Assembly (NCBI RefSeq): GCF_016650035.1
Contig: NZ_JAENWM010000016.1
Span: 1 to 53,351, forward strand
Direction: 5' to 3'
Source of the DNA: Clostridium sp.
GTDB lineage: Bacteria; Bacillota; Clostridia; Clostridiales; Clostridiaceae
DNA length: 53,351 nt
How positions within the stretch are numbered: the stretch's first letter is position 1; each line of letters begins with the position of its first letter. The notes beneath the pieces were generated by a model. It saw nothing but the letters and a program-made list of their open reading frames with translations, did no database searches and was not told the origin of the DNA. Shown one piece after another: positions 35,439 through 43,806 of this stretch. The position numbers and the translations under genes are program-made.

Positions 35439-36807
35439 AACTTTCCAAATAAGTGAAATAAGAAAATTTATAAAAGGTGAATTAATTCAAGGATCTGACA
35501 ACTTGTTAATTAACAAAGTGATTTATTACCTCAAAGGGGAGGCCCAGCCAAATACTCTTATATTTTTTAAAAATAAATCTCTTATAAATTTTGACTATAT
35601 TCATGATAATATTTCCATGGCAATTATTACAGATACCATTAGTGAGGAAATAAAGTCTAAAACTCATTGTACAATTATTTTAGTTAAAGATATTAATGTG
35701 GCTTACTGGGACTTTGTTGAGTATTATCGAAATCTATTTAACATTCCTGTTATTGCTGTAACTGGTACCTGTGGAAAAACAACAACAAAAGACATGATTA
35801 AGTGTATTTTATCGCAACGCTTTAATGTTAAGGGAACTATAAGCACAGCTAATGGGCGTACAGCACATTTGGGATATCTTCTTTCAATGGACGAGTCTAC
35901 TGAAGTTGGGGTATTTGAAACTGCAGTAGGTGACCCTGGAGATCTCACCTATGCATTTAGATATTTCAGACCTAAAATTGGTGTTATTATGAATATAGGA
36001 ATAGCTCATCTTCATAGGTGTAAAACATTAGAAGCCTACATCCAAGCAAAACTAGAAATGGTCACTGAACTTTATGATAATGGAATCCTAATTCTTAATG
36101 GTGATGACCAAATAATTCAAAAAATAGATTTAACAAAATTCAAAGGCACTATAATATATTTTGGAATTTACCATGCTTCAGATTTCCGAGCATCAAATAT
36201 TAAATATGGTAAAAATGGTATGCATTTTATTTTATCCTTTGGCAAAAATAAGTATCCAATATTTGTACCAGGCTATGGTGAACATCAAGTTTATAATGCT
36301 TTAGGGGCTATTGCTGCTGTCCACCAGATAGGTGTGGATATAGACGAAGCAGCAAAAGGGCTACTAAATCATGAAAATCTTCCCCATCATCATCAATTAG
36401 TAGCAGGAATAAATGGTTGCTTAATTCTTGACGATACTTGGCATTCAAATCCTACTTCATTAGAAGCTGCATTTCAAACACTGAATGCTATTGCCAATGA
36501 AAAAAAAAGAGTTGCTCTCATTGGTCAAATAAATGGTCTGGGAAGTTATACATTTCCATCAGCTCGTCTTGTAGGTGCTATGATTGCAAAAGAAGGGGTG
36601 GATATACTTATTACTGTTGGCCCAACCGCTAAAGAAATTGCAAAAGAAGCTGAACTGAAAGGACTCGTGGGAAAGATTTATGTATTTTCAAATATTAAGC
36701 ATTTATATCCTTTTATGGAAAAGATATTAGATGAAAACACCATACTACTGGCGAAATGTTGCATGTATGATACTCCTTTTAGAAACTTACTTAAAAAAAT
36801 AATTTAA
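35434..36807 (+). CDS. MurF-like Mur ligase (second of the island)
   Basis: 457 aa, TTG start after AGAGGTG. It keeps an N-terminal MurF-like domain (about 1-100; GELIQGSDNLLINKV), then the P-loop VTGTCGKTTTKDM (about 108-120), GIAHLHR, AKLEM, GYGEHQVYNALGA and ILDDTWHSNPTSL, then ALIGQINGLGSY. In MurF the last block is normally LG-x-M-E-LG; here it is GQINGLGS. The paralogue at 31300-32406 shares the core but not the N-terminal domain. Predicted ATP-dependent amide ligase with non-standard substrates; a housekeeping MurF would usually sit in the dcw cluster. Followed by the FIMAH-like gene. Confidence 0.87.
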   Translation: MKTFQISEIRKFIKGELIQGSDNLLINKVIYYLKGEAQPNTLIFFKNKSLINFDYIHDNISMAIITDTISEEIKSKTHCTIILVKDINVAYWDFVEYYRNLFNIPVIAVTGTCGKTTTKDMIKCILSQRFNVKGTISTANGRTAHLGYLLSMDESTEVGVFETAVGDPGDLTYAFRYFRPKIGVIMNIGIAHLHRCKTLEAYIQAKLEMVTELYDNGILILNGDDQIIQKIDLTKFKGTIIYFGIYHASDFRASNIKYGKNGMHFILSFGKNKYPIFVPGYGEHQVYNALGAIAAVHQIGVDIDEAAKGLLNHENLPHHHQLVAGINGCLILDDTWHSNPTSLEAAFQTLNAIANEKKRVALIGQINGLGSYTFPSARLVGAMIAKEGVDILITVGPTAKEIAKEAELKGLVGKIYVFSNIKHLYPFMEKILDENTILLAKCCMYDTPFRNLLKKII

Positions 36808-36895
36808 TTCACCTTGTTGTTATTATTTCATATACTAGCTAGTATCAAAATAATTTATTTATATAAATATGTTTTCTATTGAAAGGAGAGTAAAA

Positions 36896-37183
36896 ATGCC
36901 TATAATTATACAATTAATTGAAGATCTTAAAACTCTAATTCCAGGTTTACCATTAAATAACGGTGAACAAAACTCATTAACTGTTAAATTAGATGGTGCT
37001 ATAGCTGACCTTAGCAAGACTCCTCCAAATGTACCACCTGCATGCGGTAAACTAAAGGCTTTTGCTAATCAAGTGCAAGCATTTATTCAATCATCAAACC
37101 TTACGCAAGCACAGGGTCAACCACTAATTGATGATGTGAATGTTATAAGAACAGAACTTGGATGTTTTCAATACGAAAAATAA
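36896..37183 (+). CDS. Small FIMAH-like helical protein
   Basis: 95 aa, start MPIIIQ after AAAGGAGAG. The pattern (LIEDLKTLIPGLPL, then LTVKLDGAIADL, ACGKLKAFANQVQAFI, LTQAQGQPLIDDVNVI) matches the FIMAH module, a helical domain usually found at the C-terminus of large secreted enzymes. Here it stands alone, without a signal peptide. Two Cys (PPACGK, LGCFQ) could form a disulfide or bind metal. It is 88 nt after the Mur ligase and probably co-transcribed; it may be a partner or a substrate of the ligases. Low certainty on role. Confidence 0.65.
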   Translation: MPIIIQLIEDLKTLIPGLPLNNGEQNSLTVKLDGAIADLSKTPPNVPPACGKLKAFANQVQAFIQSSNLTQAQGQPLIDDVNVIRTELGCFQYEK

Positions 37184-37216
37184 TTATCATCCATTTCCAT
37201 TAAGAAATTCTACTTA

Positions 37217-37247
37217 AAGGACTCTAGCATAAACTGCTAGAGCCCTT
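37217..37247. terminator. Terminator, copy 2 of the CTCTAG hairpin
   Basis: AAGGaCTCTAGCA / TGCTAGAGcCCTT with a 5-nt loop, between the convergent FIMAH-like and ABC permease genes. It is followed by ATTGGCGGGGAGATGG, a sequence like the 3' end of tRNA-Ser (minus strand), just as in copy 3 at 46068. Confidence 0.8.
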
Positions 37248-37250
37248 CAT

Positions 37251-37266
37251 ATTGGCGGGGAGATGG
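37251..37266 (-). repeat. tRNA-Ser 3'-end-like fragment
   Basis: Minus strand reads CCATCTCCCCGCCAAT, resembling the acceptor end and CCA of tRNA-Ser (TCTCTCCGCCA), and it adjoins the same terminator hairpin as at 46068-46124. Short, so tentative on its own. Confidence 0.4.
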
Positions 37267-37283
37267 TAATAAAGCTACATTAA

Positions 37284-37997
37284 TTATGCCTTTATCTCCG
37301 CTTTTCGGATAAGTAGATAATTAAAACCACAGATAATCACAGTACAGAGCAACATGCTAAATGAAGCAATATATGGATTGGGAATACTTCCCGAAAATCC
37401 CATGGCTGCTACAATGAATTTTATAATAGATTCAAAGAGTTTTCCGTTGGTTGATTGATTTATAATTGTAAGTAGACCTGAAAGAACAAAAGGTGCAAAG
37501 GAAATTAGAAAAGACATTCGTTTGCTGCTTCGATAATAAGCCATACTTATAAACCAACCGCTTACTATAAGTAGGTAAAATACAGTAATAAACCAAACAA
37601 CGCTAGCCATAACGCTATAATTATTATAAAATATTGTATAAAGGACAAAAATCTTTATATTCATTCTGCTTATTATAGAAAGTATTAGTGTAATTATTAC
37701 TGCCCAAGCTATAGATGCAATTGCCATAGAAAGAATATTGGCCCAAAATAAGCTCTTTCGTGAGACAGCATTTGCCAGCATAAATTTGAAACTAGCCATG
37801 AAAGCAACAATTCCAATAATGAATATGAATATAAAAGCTACCAAGTCACTACTTCCTGCAAGGACACCAGATCCTGGAAATAAATAGGTGACAGTAATTG
37901 ATATTAAAATATTAAAAGCTATAACTGAAAGACATATAAAACTTGCTGTTTTAAACGTCATTAGCTGATACTTTGTAGCTCTAAAAATATTACTCAT
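37284..37997 (-). CDS. ABC-2 type transporter membrane subunit
   Basis: 237 aa, about six transmembrane helices (first at about 15-38). No recognisable substrate motif. Ribosome site AAGGAGG. It lies 12 nt after the ATPase gene and is last in a GntR-ATPase-permease operon like ytrA-ytrB-ytrC or bcrA-type systems of Firmicutes, which respond to wall-active compounds. Substrate unknown. Confidence 0.82.
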   Translation of the reverse strand: MSNIFRATKYQLMTFKTASFICLSVIAFNILISITVTYLFPGSGVLAGSSDLVAFIFIFIIGIVAFMASFKFMLANAVSRKSLFWANILSMAIASIAWAVIITLILSIISRMNIKIFVLYTIFYNNYSVMASVVWFITVFYLLIVSGWFISMAYYRSSKRMSFLISFAPFVLSGLLTIINQSTNGKLFESIIKFIVAAMGFSGSIPNPYIASFSMLLCTVIICGFNYLLIRKAEIKA

Positions 37998-38009
37998 AAT
38001 TGTACCTCC

Positions 38010-38873
38010 TTAAGAATTGGTTAGACCGATAATTAACTCTTGTAGCCCTACAGATGCTATTTTAAGACCTAATTCTTTAGTAACCTCATTATCTTTGCTA
38101 TCGCGATTTTGATATATGGTAGTCGTTTTAAAATTTCCCATTGTTTCTTCCTTGATAATATTTTTGCCCTTTGTGTACACTTCAACATTTTTGGCATCAC
38201 CGGATACTGTATATCCTAGTTTCAAAACTTTGTCTACGGGCTCTGCAAGTGCGATTTCACCATCCTTAATAATAATTATCTCTTCCAAAATGTCCGCGAT
38301 TTCGTCAATCAAGTGTGTAGATACAACAATAGTTTTAGGTTGCTCACTATAATTTTTGATGAGCTCCCTGTAAAAAAGCTCTCTGTTGTTTGCATCAAGT
38401 CCTAATACTGGTTCATCGAATAAAATAACAGAAGCTTCTGAAGCTAGTGCAAGTATCAATTTAAAAATTGAATTATAACCAGTTGAAAGACTTTTAATTT
38501 TTTTATTTACGTCAAGCTTAAACTTAGCAGTAAGCTCATAAGCATATGTCATATCAAAGCTCGTATAAAATTCCTTTGTCCATTTAAAACCTTCCTTAAC
38601 CTTCATATACTCTGGATAAATGTTTTTTTCATTCATGCAGAAGATCTTCCCTTGTGCAATATCATTTTCCAATGCGGTTTCACCATCAATTAGAACCTGA
38701 CCAGAACTCGGAAAAATTTTATTAGTTATAATGTTTAAAAGTGTAGTTTTACCAGCACCGTTCCTTCCCATAAGTCCATATATTTTATTGGGCTCAAGAG
38801 TCAAAGAGACATTTTTTAATGCTATTGTTTTGTTGAAATGTTTTGATATATTTTTAATTTCAATCCTGCTCAT
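38010..38873 (-). CDS. ABC transporter ATP-binding protein (YtrB-like)
   Basis: 287 aa. Walker A GRNGAGKTT (about 35-43), a divergent signature LSTGYNS in place of LSGGQ, Walker B VILFDEPVLGLD, and the switch His in VVSTHLIDE. The extra C-terminal part of about 70 residues is typical of the YtrB/BcrA subgroup. Its ATG overlaps the end of the GntR gene by 14 bp, so expression is coupled to the repressor. Confidence 0.92.
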   Translation of the reverse strand: MSRIEIKNISKHFNKTIALKNVSLTLEPNKIYGLMGRNGAGKTTLLNIITNKIFPSSGQVLIDGETALENDIAQGKIFCMNEKNIYPEYMKVKEGFKWTKEFYTSFDMTYAYELTAKFKLDVNKKIKSLSTGYNSIFKLILALASEASVILFDEPVLGLDANNRELFYRELIKNYSEQPKTIVVSTHLIDEIADILEEIIIIKDGEIALAEPVDKVLKLGYTVSGDAKNVEVYTKGKNIIKEETMGNFKTTTIYQNRDSKDNEVTKELGLKIASVGLQELIIGLTNS

Positions 38874-39237
38874 TATGGCAACCCCTTTCTATTAAGGCAA
38901 TAATTTCACCTTTGCTGATGTCTAAGTTTTTAGCTTCCTCTAAAAGAGATAATATATAACTTTCATAAAAAACGTTTTTTCGTTTGGTTATTATTTTATC
39001 CCTGGCTCCAGTACTCACAAACATTCCAATACCACGCTTTTTGTATATGATGTCCTCATCCACGAGCAGGTTTACACCGCGGTTTGCAGTGGCTGGATTT
39101 ATTTTAAACTTAATCGCTACCTCAGTAGTAGATGGAATTTGCGTCTCTTCTTCAAATATACCTTTGAGTATATTATTTTCAAGTTCTTCCGCAAATTGCA
39201 GGAAAATGGGCTTTTCACCACTCGTATTAAGTTGCAT
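38860..39237 (-). CDS. GntR-family repressor, YtrA subfamily
   Basis: 125 aa. N-terminal winged helix with KPIFLQFAEELENNI, then IPSTTEVAIKFKINPATANRGVNLLVDEDIIYKKRGIGMFV, split here as the typical GntR recognition helix and wing; a short C-terminal helical domain of about 50 residues defines the YtrA subfamily. Likely autorepressor of this ABC operon: an inverted repeat GTTAGTT-8-AACTAAC lies next to its promoter. Confidence 0.9.
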   Translation of the reverse strand: MQLNTSGEKPIFLQFAEELENNILKGIFEEETQIPSTTEVAIKFKINPATANRGVNLLVDEDIIYKKRGIGMFVSTGARDKIITKRKNVFYESYILSLLEEAKNLDISKGEIIALIERGCHNEQD

Positions 39238-39263
39238 TTAAACACCACCTTCATATTCATAAT

Positions 39264-39317
39264 ATTATTATATAGTATAATTACTTTGTCAATTGGTTAG
39301 TTGCTTATGTAACTAAC
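39264..39317 (-). promoter_or_regulatory. GntR-ABC operon promoter and operator
   Basis: Minus strand: -35 TTGACA (39287-39292) and an AT-rich -10 near 39265-39271. Directly upstream is the inverted repeat GTTAGTT-(8)-AACTAAC at 39296-39317, a likely GntR/YtrA operator. Confidence 0.6.
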
Positions 39318-39400
39318 TATATAACACTGGAAACTATATGTCAAGACAAATAAATAAAATTACCGTAAATTTCAATAGCTAATTCCATACCACTAATAGC

Positions 39401-39433
39401 AAAGCCCCTCCATTTTTAGTTTGGAGGGGCTTT
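39401..39433. terminator. Orphan terminator hairpin
   Basis: AAAGCCCCTCCA / TGGAGGGGCTTT with T-run. Both flanking genes point away from it, so it may terminate an unseen RNA or be a relic of a lost gene. Confidence 0.7.
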
Positions 39434-39642
39434 TATAAAATCAAAATACGATTAAAATCTTTGCACATAAAACACCTTTTCATAAGTATTCTAAAATATT
39501 ATGAATTCTATAAAGTATGAACTTAGGTTACATTTTAACCATGATATGATAAACTGATTATAAAGATAAAAATCTAACATCAGCGGCTAGTTTTTTTTAT
39601 GTTTAAGCATAAAAAATTTTTAAATAACTGGAGGTAAACAAC

Positions 39643-40272
39643 ATGAAAATATTCAGTAAGATATTCTTTACAGAACCTAACACAATTTATAGGTATATTG
39701 AAGAAGGTAAGATAGATGAAATAAAGGATTATTTGAATGGACCTAAGAATTTAAATTCTGACTTTGAACTTGAAAGTATACTTCATTATGCCATTAATAA
39801 TAGTGAAAATAACTATTTTAAAACAATTGAGCTTTTAATAAATAACGGTGCTGATATTAATAGTCATCACAGTGAATTCTTGGAAACTCCTCTTCATAAA
39901 CTTTGTGCAAGAGGAAACCCTCAAATAGATGTAATAACTATGATACTTAAAAAAGGAGCTAAAGCTAATGCCGTCAACATATCCGGTAAGACTCCCATAT
40001 TTCACTGTAGCCTTAATTACTCTGTGGAGCTTCTTACTCTCCTTGTGAAATATGGAGCAGATATTAATATAAGGGACAAATATAAAAATACACTTCTCCA
40101 CGATGATTATATTAACTGTTATGATGAACGTTTCGAAGAATTTTTAATAGCTCTCATTAATATAGGGTTTGATATAAATTCAAAAAATACTACAGGATTA
40201 ACTCCCTTGGATTATTGTGAAAATAAAAAAATTAAAAATATTTTAATAAAATACGGTGCTAAAAAACAATAA
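39643..40272 (+). CDS. Ankyrin-repeat protein
   Basis: 209 aa, cytoplasmic, no signal peptide. At least four ankyrin repeats can be read: IELLINNGADINSHH, ETPLHKLCARGNPQIDVITMILKKGAKA (in two halves), KTPIFHCSLN...LLVKYGADINIRDKYKNTLLHD, and GFDINSKNTTGLTPLDY. Ankyrin stacks bind other proteins; nothing nearby suggests the partner. Ribosome site GGAGG at 8 nt. Single-gene unit. Confidence 0.9.
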   Translation: MKIFSKIFFTEPNTIYRYIEEGKIDEIKDYLNGPKNLNSDFELESILHYAINNSENNYFKTIELLINNGADINSHHSEFLETPLHKLCARGNPQIDVITMILKKGAKANAVNISGKTPIFHCSLNYSVELLTLLVKYGADINIRDKYKNTLLHDDYINCYDERFEEFLIALINIGFDINSKNTTGLTPLDYCENKKIKNILIKYGAKKQ

Positions 40273-40417
40273 AAAAGGAGATCTTTCCTGAAAAACAAAA
40301 TTGACCATTTGTTGAACTATACCTTTGTATCCATTTGTTTTTTTATTGATTATGATAGTAACGTGAATTTTTCATTTTCCATATACAATTGATGGGTATG
40401 ACCTCGGAGGTGTAAAT

Positions 40418-41341
40418 TTAACATGTAGCTTTCTTCATATATTTAGCAGCATCAAACCCTTTATAAACTATTGCTGTAGTCATACCTCCAAGAGGAAGTG
40501 TTTTATTATTACTTACATGATGAGGAATATGACAGTGAAGTGGCCAATAACCAGGATTGTTTGCTTTAAATATAATATCCCTTGTAGTTCCTGATGAAAT
40601 TAATATAGTATTTTTAAGAAGTCTGATGGCTTTTGGGATAGTATTTCCATCTGTTGCAGCTTCTGAAAATTGGTGGCCATGGAAATGAATAGGATGATTA
40701 TCAAGACCTATATTACCAAATCTTATCCTAACATTATCTCCTTCATTTATTTCTAAAGGCGTCGTATAAGGAAAACATCTTCCATTCATCATAAAGAAAT
40801 TCTCTTCCATAGAAAAGGGCTTTGTATTATAAACTCCTTTTTCTAATAAGAACGGTTGAATATCAATAGCATACCCACTCAACATAATAAAAAAATCCTT
40901 TTGTATGTCTTTTTCATCGGGGTCCAAAATAATAAAGCCTCCTTCAAGCCCCATTAGGTCCTGTAATATCGTATGAAAGTGTGAATGATACATATGTGTT
41001 CCTGGAGGATTAACTATCTTAAATCTATAATCAAAATAACATCCGGGATTAATTTTTGGCGATGGTTCTATATCTGGAACTCCGTCCATATTATTGAGTA
41101 CATCTAATCCATGCCAATGAACACTTGTGGGCTGAGGCAGCCTATTATAAACCCTAATACAAACTTCTTCGCCTGGGAAAGCAAATATAGTTGGTCCAGG
41201 GGTACAGCCATTATAACCCCAAACATTCATAAAAATTCCTGGTAAAATTTCTTTCATCACTGGTTCAGCAACTAGTTCATAATATCTAACATTATTTTTT
41301 ACAAAACAAGGTAAATTAGGAGTATCAGGTGTAATTACCAT
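40418..41341 (-). CDS. Small (two-domain size) multicopper oxidase
   Basis: 307 aa. Four copper-ligand clusters are present in order: HWHG (about 75-78), HMYHSHFH (about 116-123), HPIHFHGH (about 217-224) and HCHIPHH (about 280-286), covering the type 1, 2 and 3 sites. Length fits two-domain laccase-like enzymes, not the usual 500-aa three-domain type. No signal peptide is visible, so it may act in the cytoplasm. A Cu-dependent O2-reducing oxidase is odd in an anaerobe. Possible roles are O2 removal or Cu(I)/Mn/phenol oxidation. GGAGG precedes ATG. Separate from the reductase operon by a terminator. Confidence 0.85.
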   Translation of the reverse strand: MVITPDTPNLPCFVKNNVRYYELVAEPVMKEILPGIFMNVWGYNGCTPGPTIFAFPGEEVCIRVYNRLPQPTSVHWHGLDVLNNMDGVPDIEPSPKINPGCYFDYRFKIVNPPGTHMYHSHFHTILQDLMGLEGGFIILDPDEKDIQKDFFIMLSGYAIDIQPFLLEKGVYNTKPFSMEENFFMMNGRCFPYTTPLEINEGDNVRIRFGNIGLDNHPIHFHGHQFSEAATDGNTIPKAIRLLKNTILISSGTTRDIIFKANNPGYWPLHCHIPHHVSNNKTLPLGGMTTAIVYKGFDAAKYMKKATC

Positions 41342-41457
41342 ATTAACCTCCAGTATATATTAATCTATTAAAATATATGATTAACATACGTTATTCATGA
41401 ATAGTATTTTTTATAAGCACTGTAAATGTAGACGATGTCACTTTCCCTAATAAATAA

Positions 41458-41481
41458 AAGCCGCACAAAATTGTGCGGCTT
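41458..41481 (-). terminator. Terminator of the reductase operon
   Basis: Perfect 11-bp stem AAGCCGCACAA / TTGTGCGGCTT, 28 nt after the OYE-family stop. Confidence 0.88.
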
Positions 41482-41508
41482 AACTTAATGCTTTTATAAT
41501 TTAACCAT

Positions 41509-42600
41509 TCACTTATTCCTGTTAAATATACATGAATTCCCCTGAATATCTCTGCATTTACCACAAGAAATACATTTTGACTTGGTATTATCTTCTCCAG
41601 CCCATCTATTTATTAAATCGGATTCACTCAAAAATGGTCTAGATAGTGAGAAATATGAAATTTTAGTATTATCCAGTATATCCTGCATTAAGTTAAGTGA
41701 TCTATTACCACCAACTAAAATGACAGGCACATTTACTTCTTCCGCTATCTCTGCAGCATACTTTCTAAAATATGATTCATTTTCTAAATATTTAAGTCCT
41801 TTTTCTCTTACGGTTCTATCTTCTGTTTTAGCTCCTACAACCCCACTGATTTCTATAGCATCAATTCCAAGGTCTTCTAATCTCTTGCATACATATTTAC
41901 AGTCTTCAAAAGAAAAACCATCTTCTATAAAATCAGAGCAATTAATTTTAATTAGCACAGGAAAATCATTCCCGACTTTTTCTCGTACGGCTACTAGAGT
42001 TTCAAAAATAATTCTTGCTCTATTTTCAATATTTCCACCATACTCATCAGTTCTTTTATTGTAATGAGGGCTTAAAAACTGACTGTAAATATATCCATGG
42101 GCAGCATGAAATTGTACTCCATCAAATCCTGATTTTTTAGCTCTGAGAGAAGCATCTGCAAAACTTTCAATAAGAGATCTTATCTCTTCCTTTGTAGCTT
42201 CCTTAGGAGTAACACCATATATACTATGAGCTACGGCTGACGGTCCTAATATGATTCTCTCACCTACATTAAAGTTAGTTTGAGAACCACCATATGCAAT
42301 TTGCAATACTATGTTTGTATCAAACTTATGGATTTTATCTGTAAATCCTTTGTATTCTTCAATAAATGAATCATTATAAATCCCCATCATTCCGGGATTG
42401 GGCTGTTCATCTTCTGTAACAAAAGCATAGCCTGTTATGATTGTCCCTACTCCGCCTTTCGCAAGATTTTCATATACATTATATAGCTTTTCTGTCATAT
42501 GGCCTTGGTTATCCGCCATGTCTTCCCATGTAGCTGATCTAAAAAATCTGTTTTTTAGATTCATATTGCTTAAAATAGTATTATCAAATAATCTTTTCAT
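41509..42600 (-). CDS. Old-yellow-enzyme family NADH:flavin oxidoreductase
   Basis: 363 aa TIM-barrel flavoenzyme. N-terminal LKNRFFRSATWE, FMN contacts LQIAYGGSQ, catalytic FDGVQFHAAHGYIYSQFLSPHYNKRTDEYGG in pieces (HAAHGY... RTDEYGG), and phosphate-binding LVGGNR. A C-terminal CISCGKC plus a further Cys hints at an Fe-S or zinc site of the 2,4-dienoyl-CoA-reductase-like subgroup, although the protein is too short for the NAD/FAD domains. Reduces activated C=C bonds of enals or enones. Last gene of the five-gene operon; GGAGG start. Confidence 0.9.
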   Translation of the reverse strand: MKRLFDNTILSNMNLKNRFFRSATWEDMADNQGHMTEKLYNVYENLAKGGVGTIITGYAFVTEDEQPNPGMMGIYNDSFIEEYKGFTDKIHKFDTNIVLQIAYGGSQTNFNVGERIILGPSAVAHSIYGVTPKEATKEEIRSLIESFADASLRAKKSGFDGVQFHAAHGYIYSQFLSPHYNKRTDEYGGNIENRARIIFETLVAVREKVGNDFPVLIKINCSDFIEDGFSFEDCKYVCKRLEDLGIDAIEISGVVGAKTEDRTVREKGLKYLENESYFRKYAAEIAEEVNVPVILVGGNRSLNLMQDILDNTKISYFSLSRPFLSESDLINRWAGEDNTKSKCISCGKCRDIQGNSCIFNRNK

Positions 42601-42610
42601 ATTGCCTCCA

Positions 42611-43774
42611 TTATAGCGCAGCTCTATATATATTTAACACATCCTGTGCATCTAAAGGCTTGAAACTTCCAAGCTTTCCACGTGCAGTAGCTTGCTTTGC
42701 CATTTCTTCTAATTTCTCTTTCTCAATTCCAACTTCTCTTAATGAAGAAGGAATTCCTAAGGATACAAAATATTCTTTTGTCTTTTTGATAGCATTATAA
42801 GCAATTTCATATCCATCACCAATAGGATCAAGTCCCCAAACATTAGCTCCATATTCAACAAATTTGTTTACTGTATTATCATTTAAGGCGTATTCCATCC
42901 AATGTGGTGTTAAAATTGCAAGACCAACTCCATGAGTAATATCATAGAATGCACTTAATTCATGTTCCATTGCATGAACACTCCACTCGGTTTCTTTTCC
43001 ATAGCTTAAAAGGCCATTAATAGCAATGCTGGAAGACCACATTAAATTTGCCCTAGCTTCATAATTTTCAGGTTCATCTATAGCTTTTGAACCATAATTT
43101 ATACAGGTTTTAAGAAGTGCTTCTGCCATTCTATTCTGTAAATATGCTTCTTTTGTGTTGCTAAAGTAGACTTCGAAAACATGACTCATTATATCTGCTG
43201 TACCTGCTGCTGTTTGATTCTTAGGTACTGAAAATGTATAAGAAGGATCAAGTATTGAAAACTTTGGTGCCATGTCTTTATGTCCTGTGGCTAGCTTTTC
43301 ACTAGTATCTAAATTTGTAACAACTGCCCCAGCATCCATTTCAGAACCAGTAGCAGCTAGTGTTAATATACTTGCAATTGGAAGCACTTTATCTATTTTT
43401 CTTGGATCAACAACAATGTCCCATGCATCTCCATCATAGTAACAGCCTGCGCCTATAACCTTTGCGCAGTCAATTGAGCTTCCACCGCCTACAGCAAGTA
43501 TAAGTTCTATTTTATTATCTCTGCATATTTCAATTCCTTTTCTTACGCTTGATATTCTTGGGTTAGGTTCAACGCCTGCTAGTTCCCAAAAACTGATACC
43601 GTTTGTGTTTAAAATACCGGTAATCTTATCATATAATCCATTTTTCTTTATGCTTCCTCCACCGTAAACAAGCAGCACTTTAGACCCATAACCCTTTACC
43701 TTTTCTGCAAGTACATCTATTTTATCTCGTCCAAAAAATATTTCGGTTGGTATTGAATAATTAAAATTCAGCAT
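42611..43774 (-). CDS. Iron-containing alcohol dehydrogenase (butanol dehydrogenase-like)
   Basis: 387 aa. NAD(P)-binding GGGSSIDCAKVIG (about 95-107), TGSEMDAGAV, and the metal ligands in TADIMSHVFE, HAMEHELSAF and ITHGVGLA. It resembles NAD(P)H-dependent BDH/YqhD-type enzymes that reduce aldehydes to alcohols. With the OYE and nitroreductases in the same operon it suggests detoxification of reactive aldehydes or quinones more than a main fermentation role. Gap of 10 nt to the OYE gene. Confidence 0.93.
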   Translation of the reverse strand: MLNFNYSIPTEIFFGRDKIDVLAEKVKGYGSKVLLVYGGGSIKKNGLYDKITGILNTNGISFWELAGVEPNPRISSVRKGIEICRDNKIELILAVGGGSSIDCAKVIGAGCYYDGDAWDIVVDPRKIDKVLPIASILTLAATGSEMDAGAVVTNLDTSEKLATGHKDMAPKFSILDPSYTFSVPKNQTAAGTADIMSHVFEVYFSNTKEAYLQNRMAEALLKTCINYGSKAIDEPENYEARANLMWSSSIAINGLLSYGKETEWSVHAMEHELSAFYDITHGVGLAILTPHWMEYALNDNTVNKFVEYGANVWGLDPIGDGYEIAYNAIKKTKEYFVSLGIPSSLREVGIEKEKLEEMAKQATARGKLGSFKPLDAQDVLNIYRAAL

Positions 43775-43806
43775 GATTATCGCTCCTTATGAATTAAACA
43801 CATATA

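Larger units (their letters stand above)
39238..39642. other. 405-bp intergenic region
   Basis: Divergent space between the GntR operon and the ankyrin gene. Contains the GntR promoter and operator (39264-39317), an isolated strong terminator hairpin at 39401-39433, and otherwise AT-rich sequence without ORFs. Confidence 0.5.

Noticed and set aside
29862-37266. Formal integrative element with attL/attR
   Set aside because: No integrase, and the two tRNA-Ser pieces come from different parts of the tRNA and share no core sequence.
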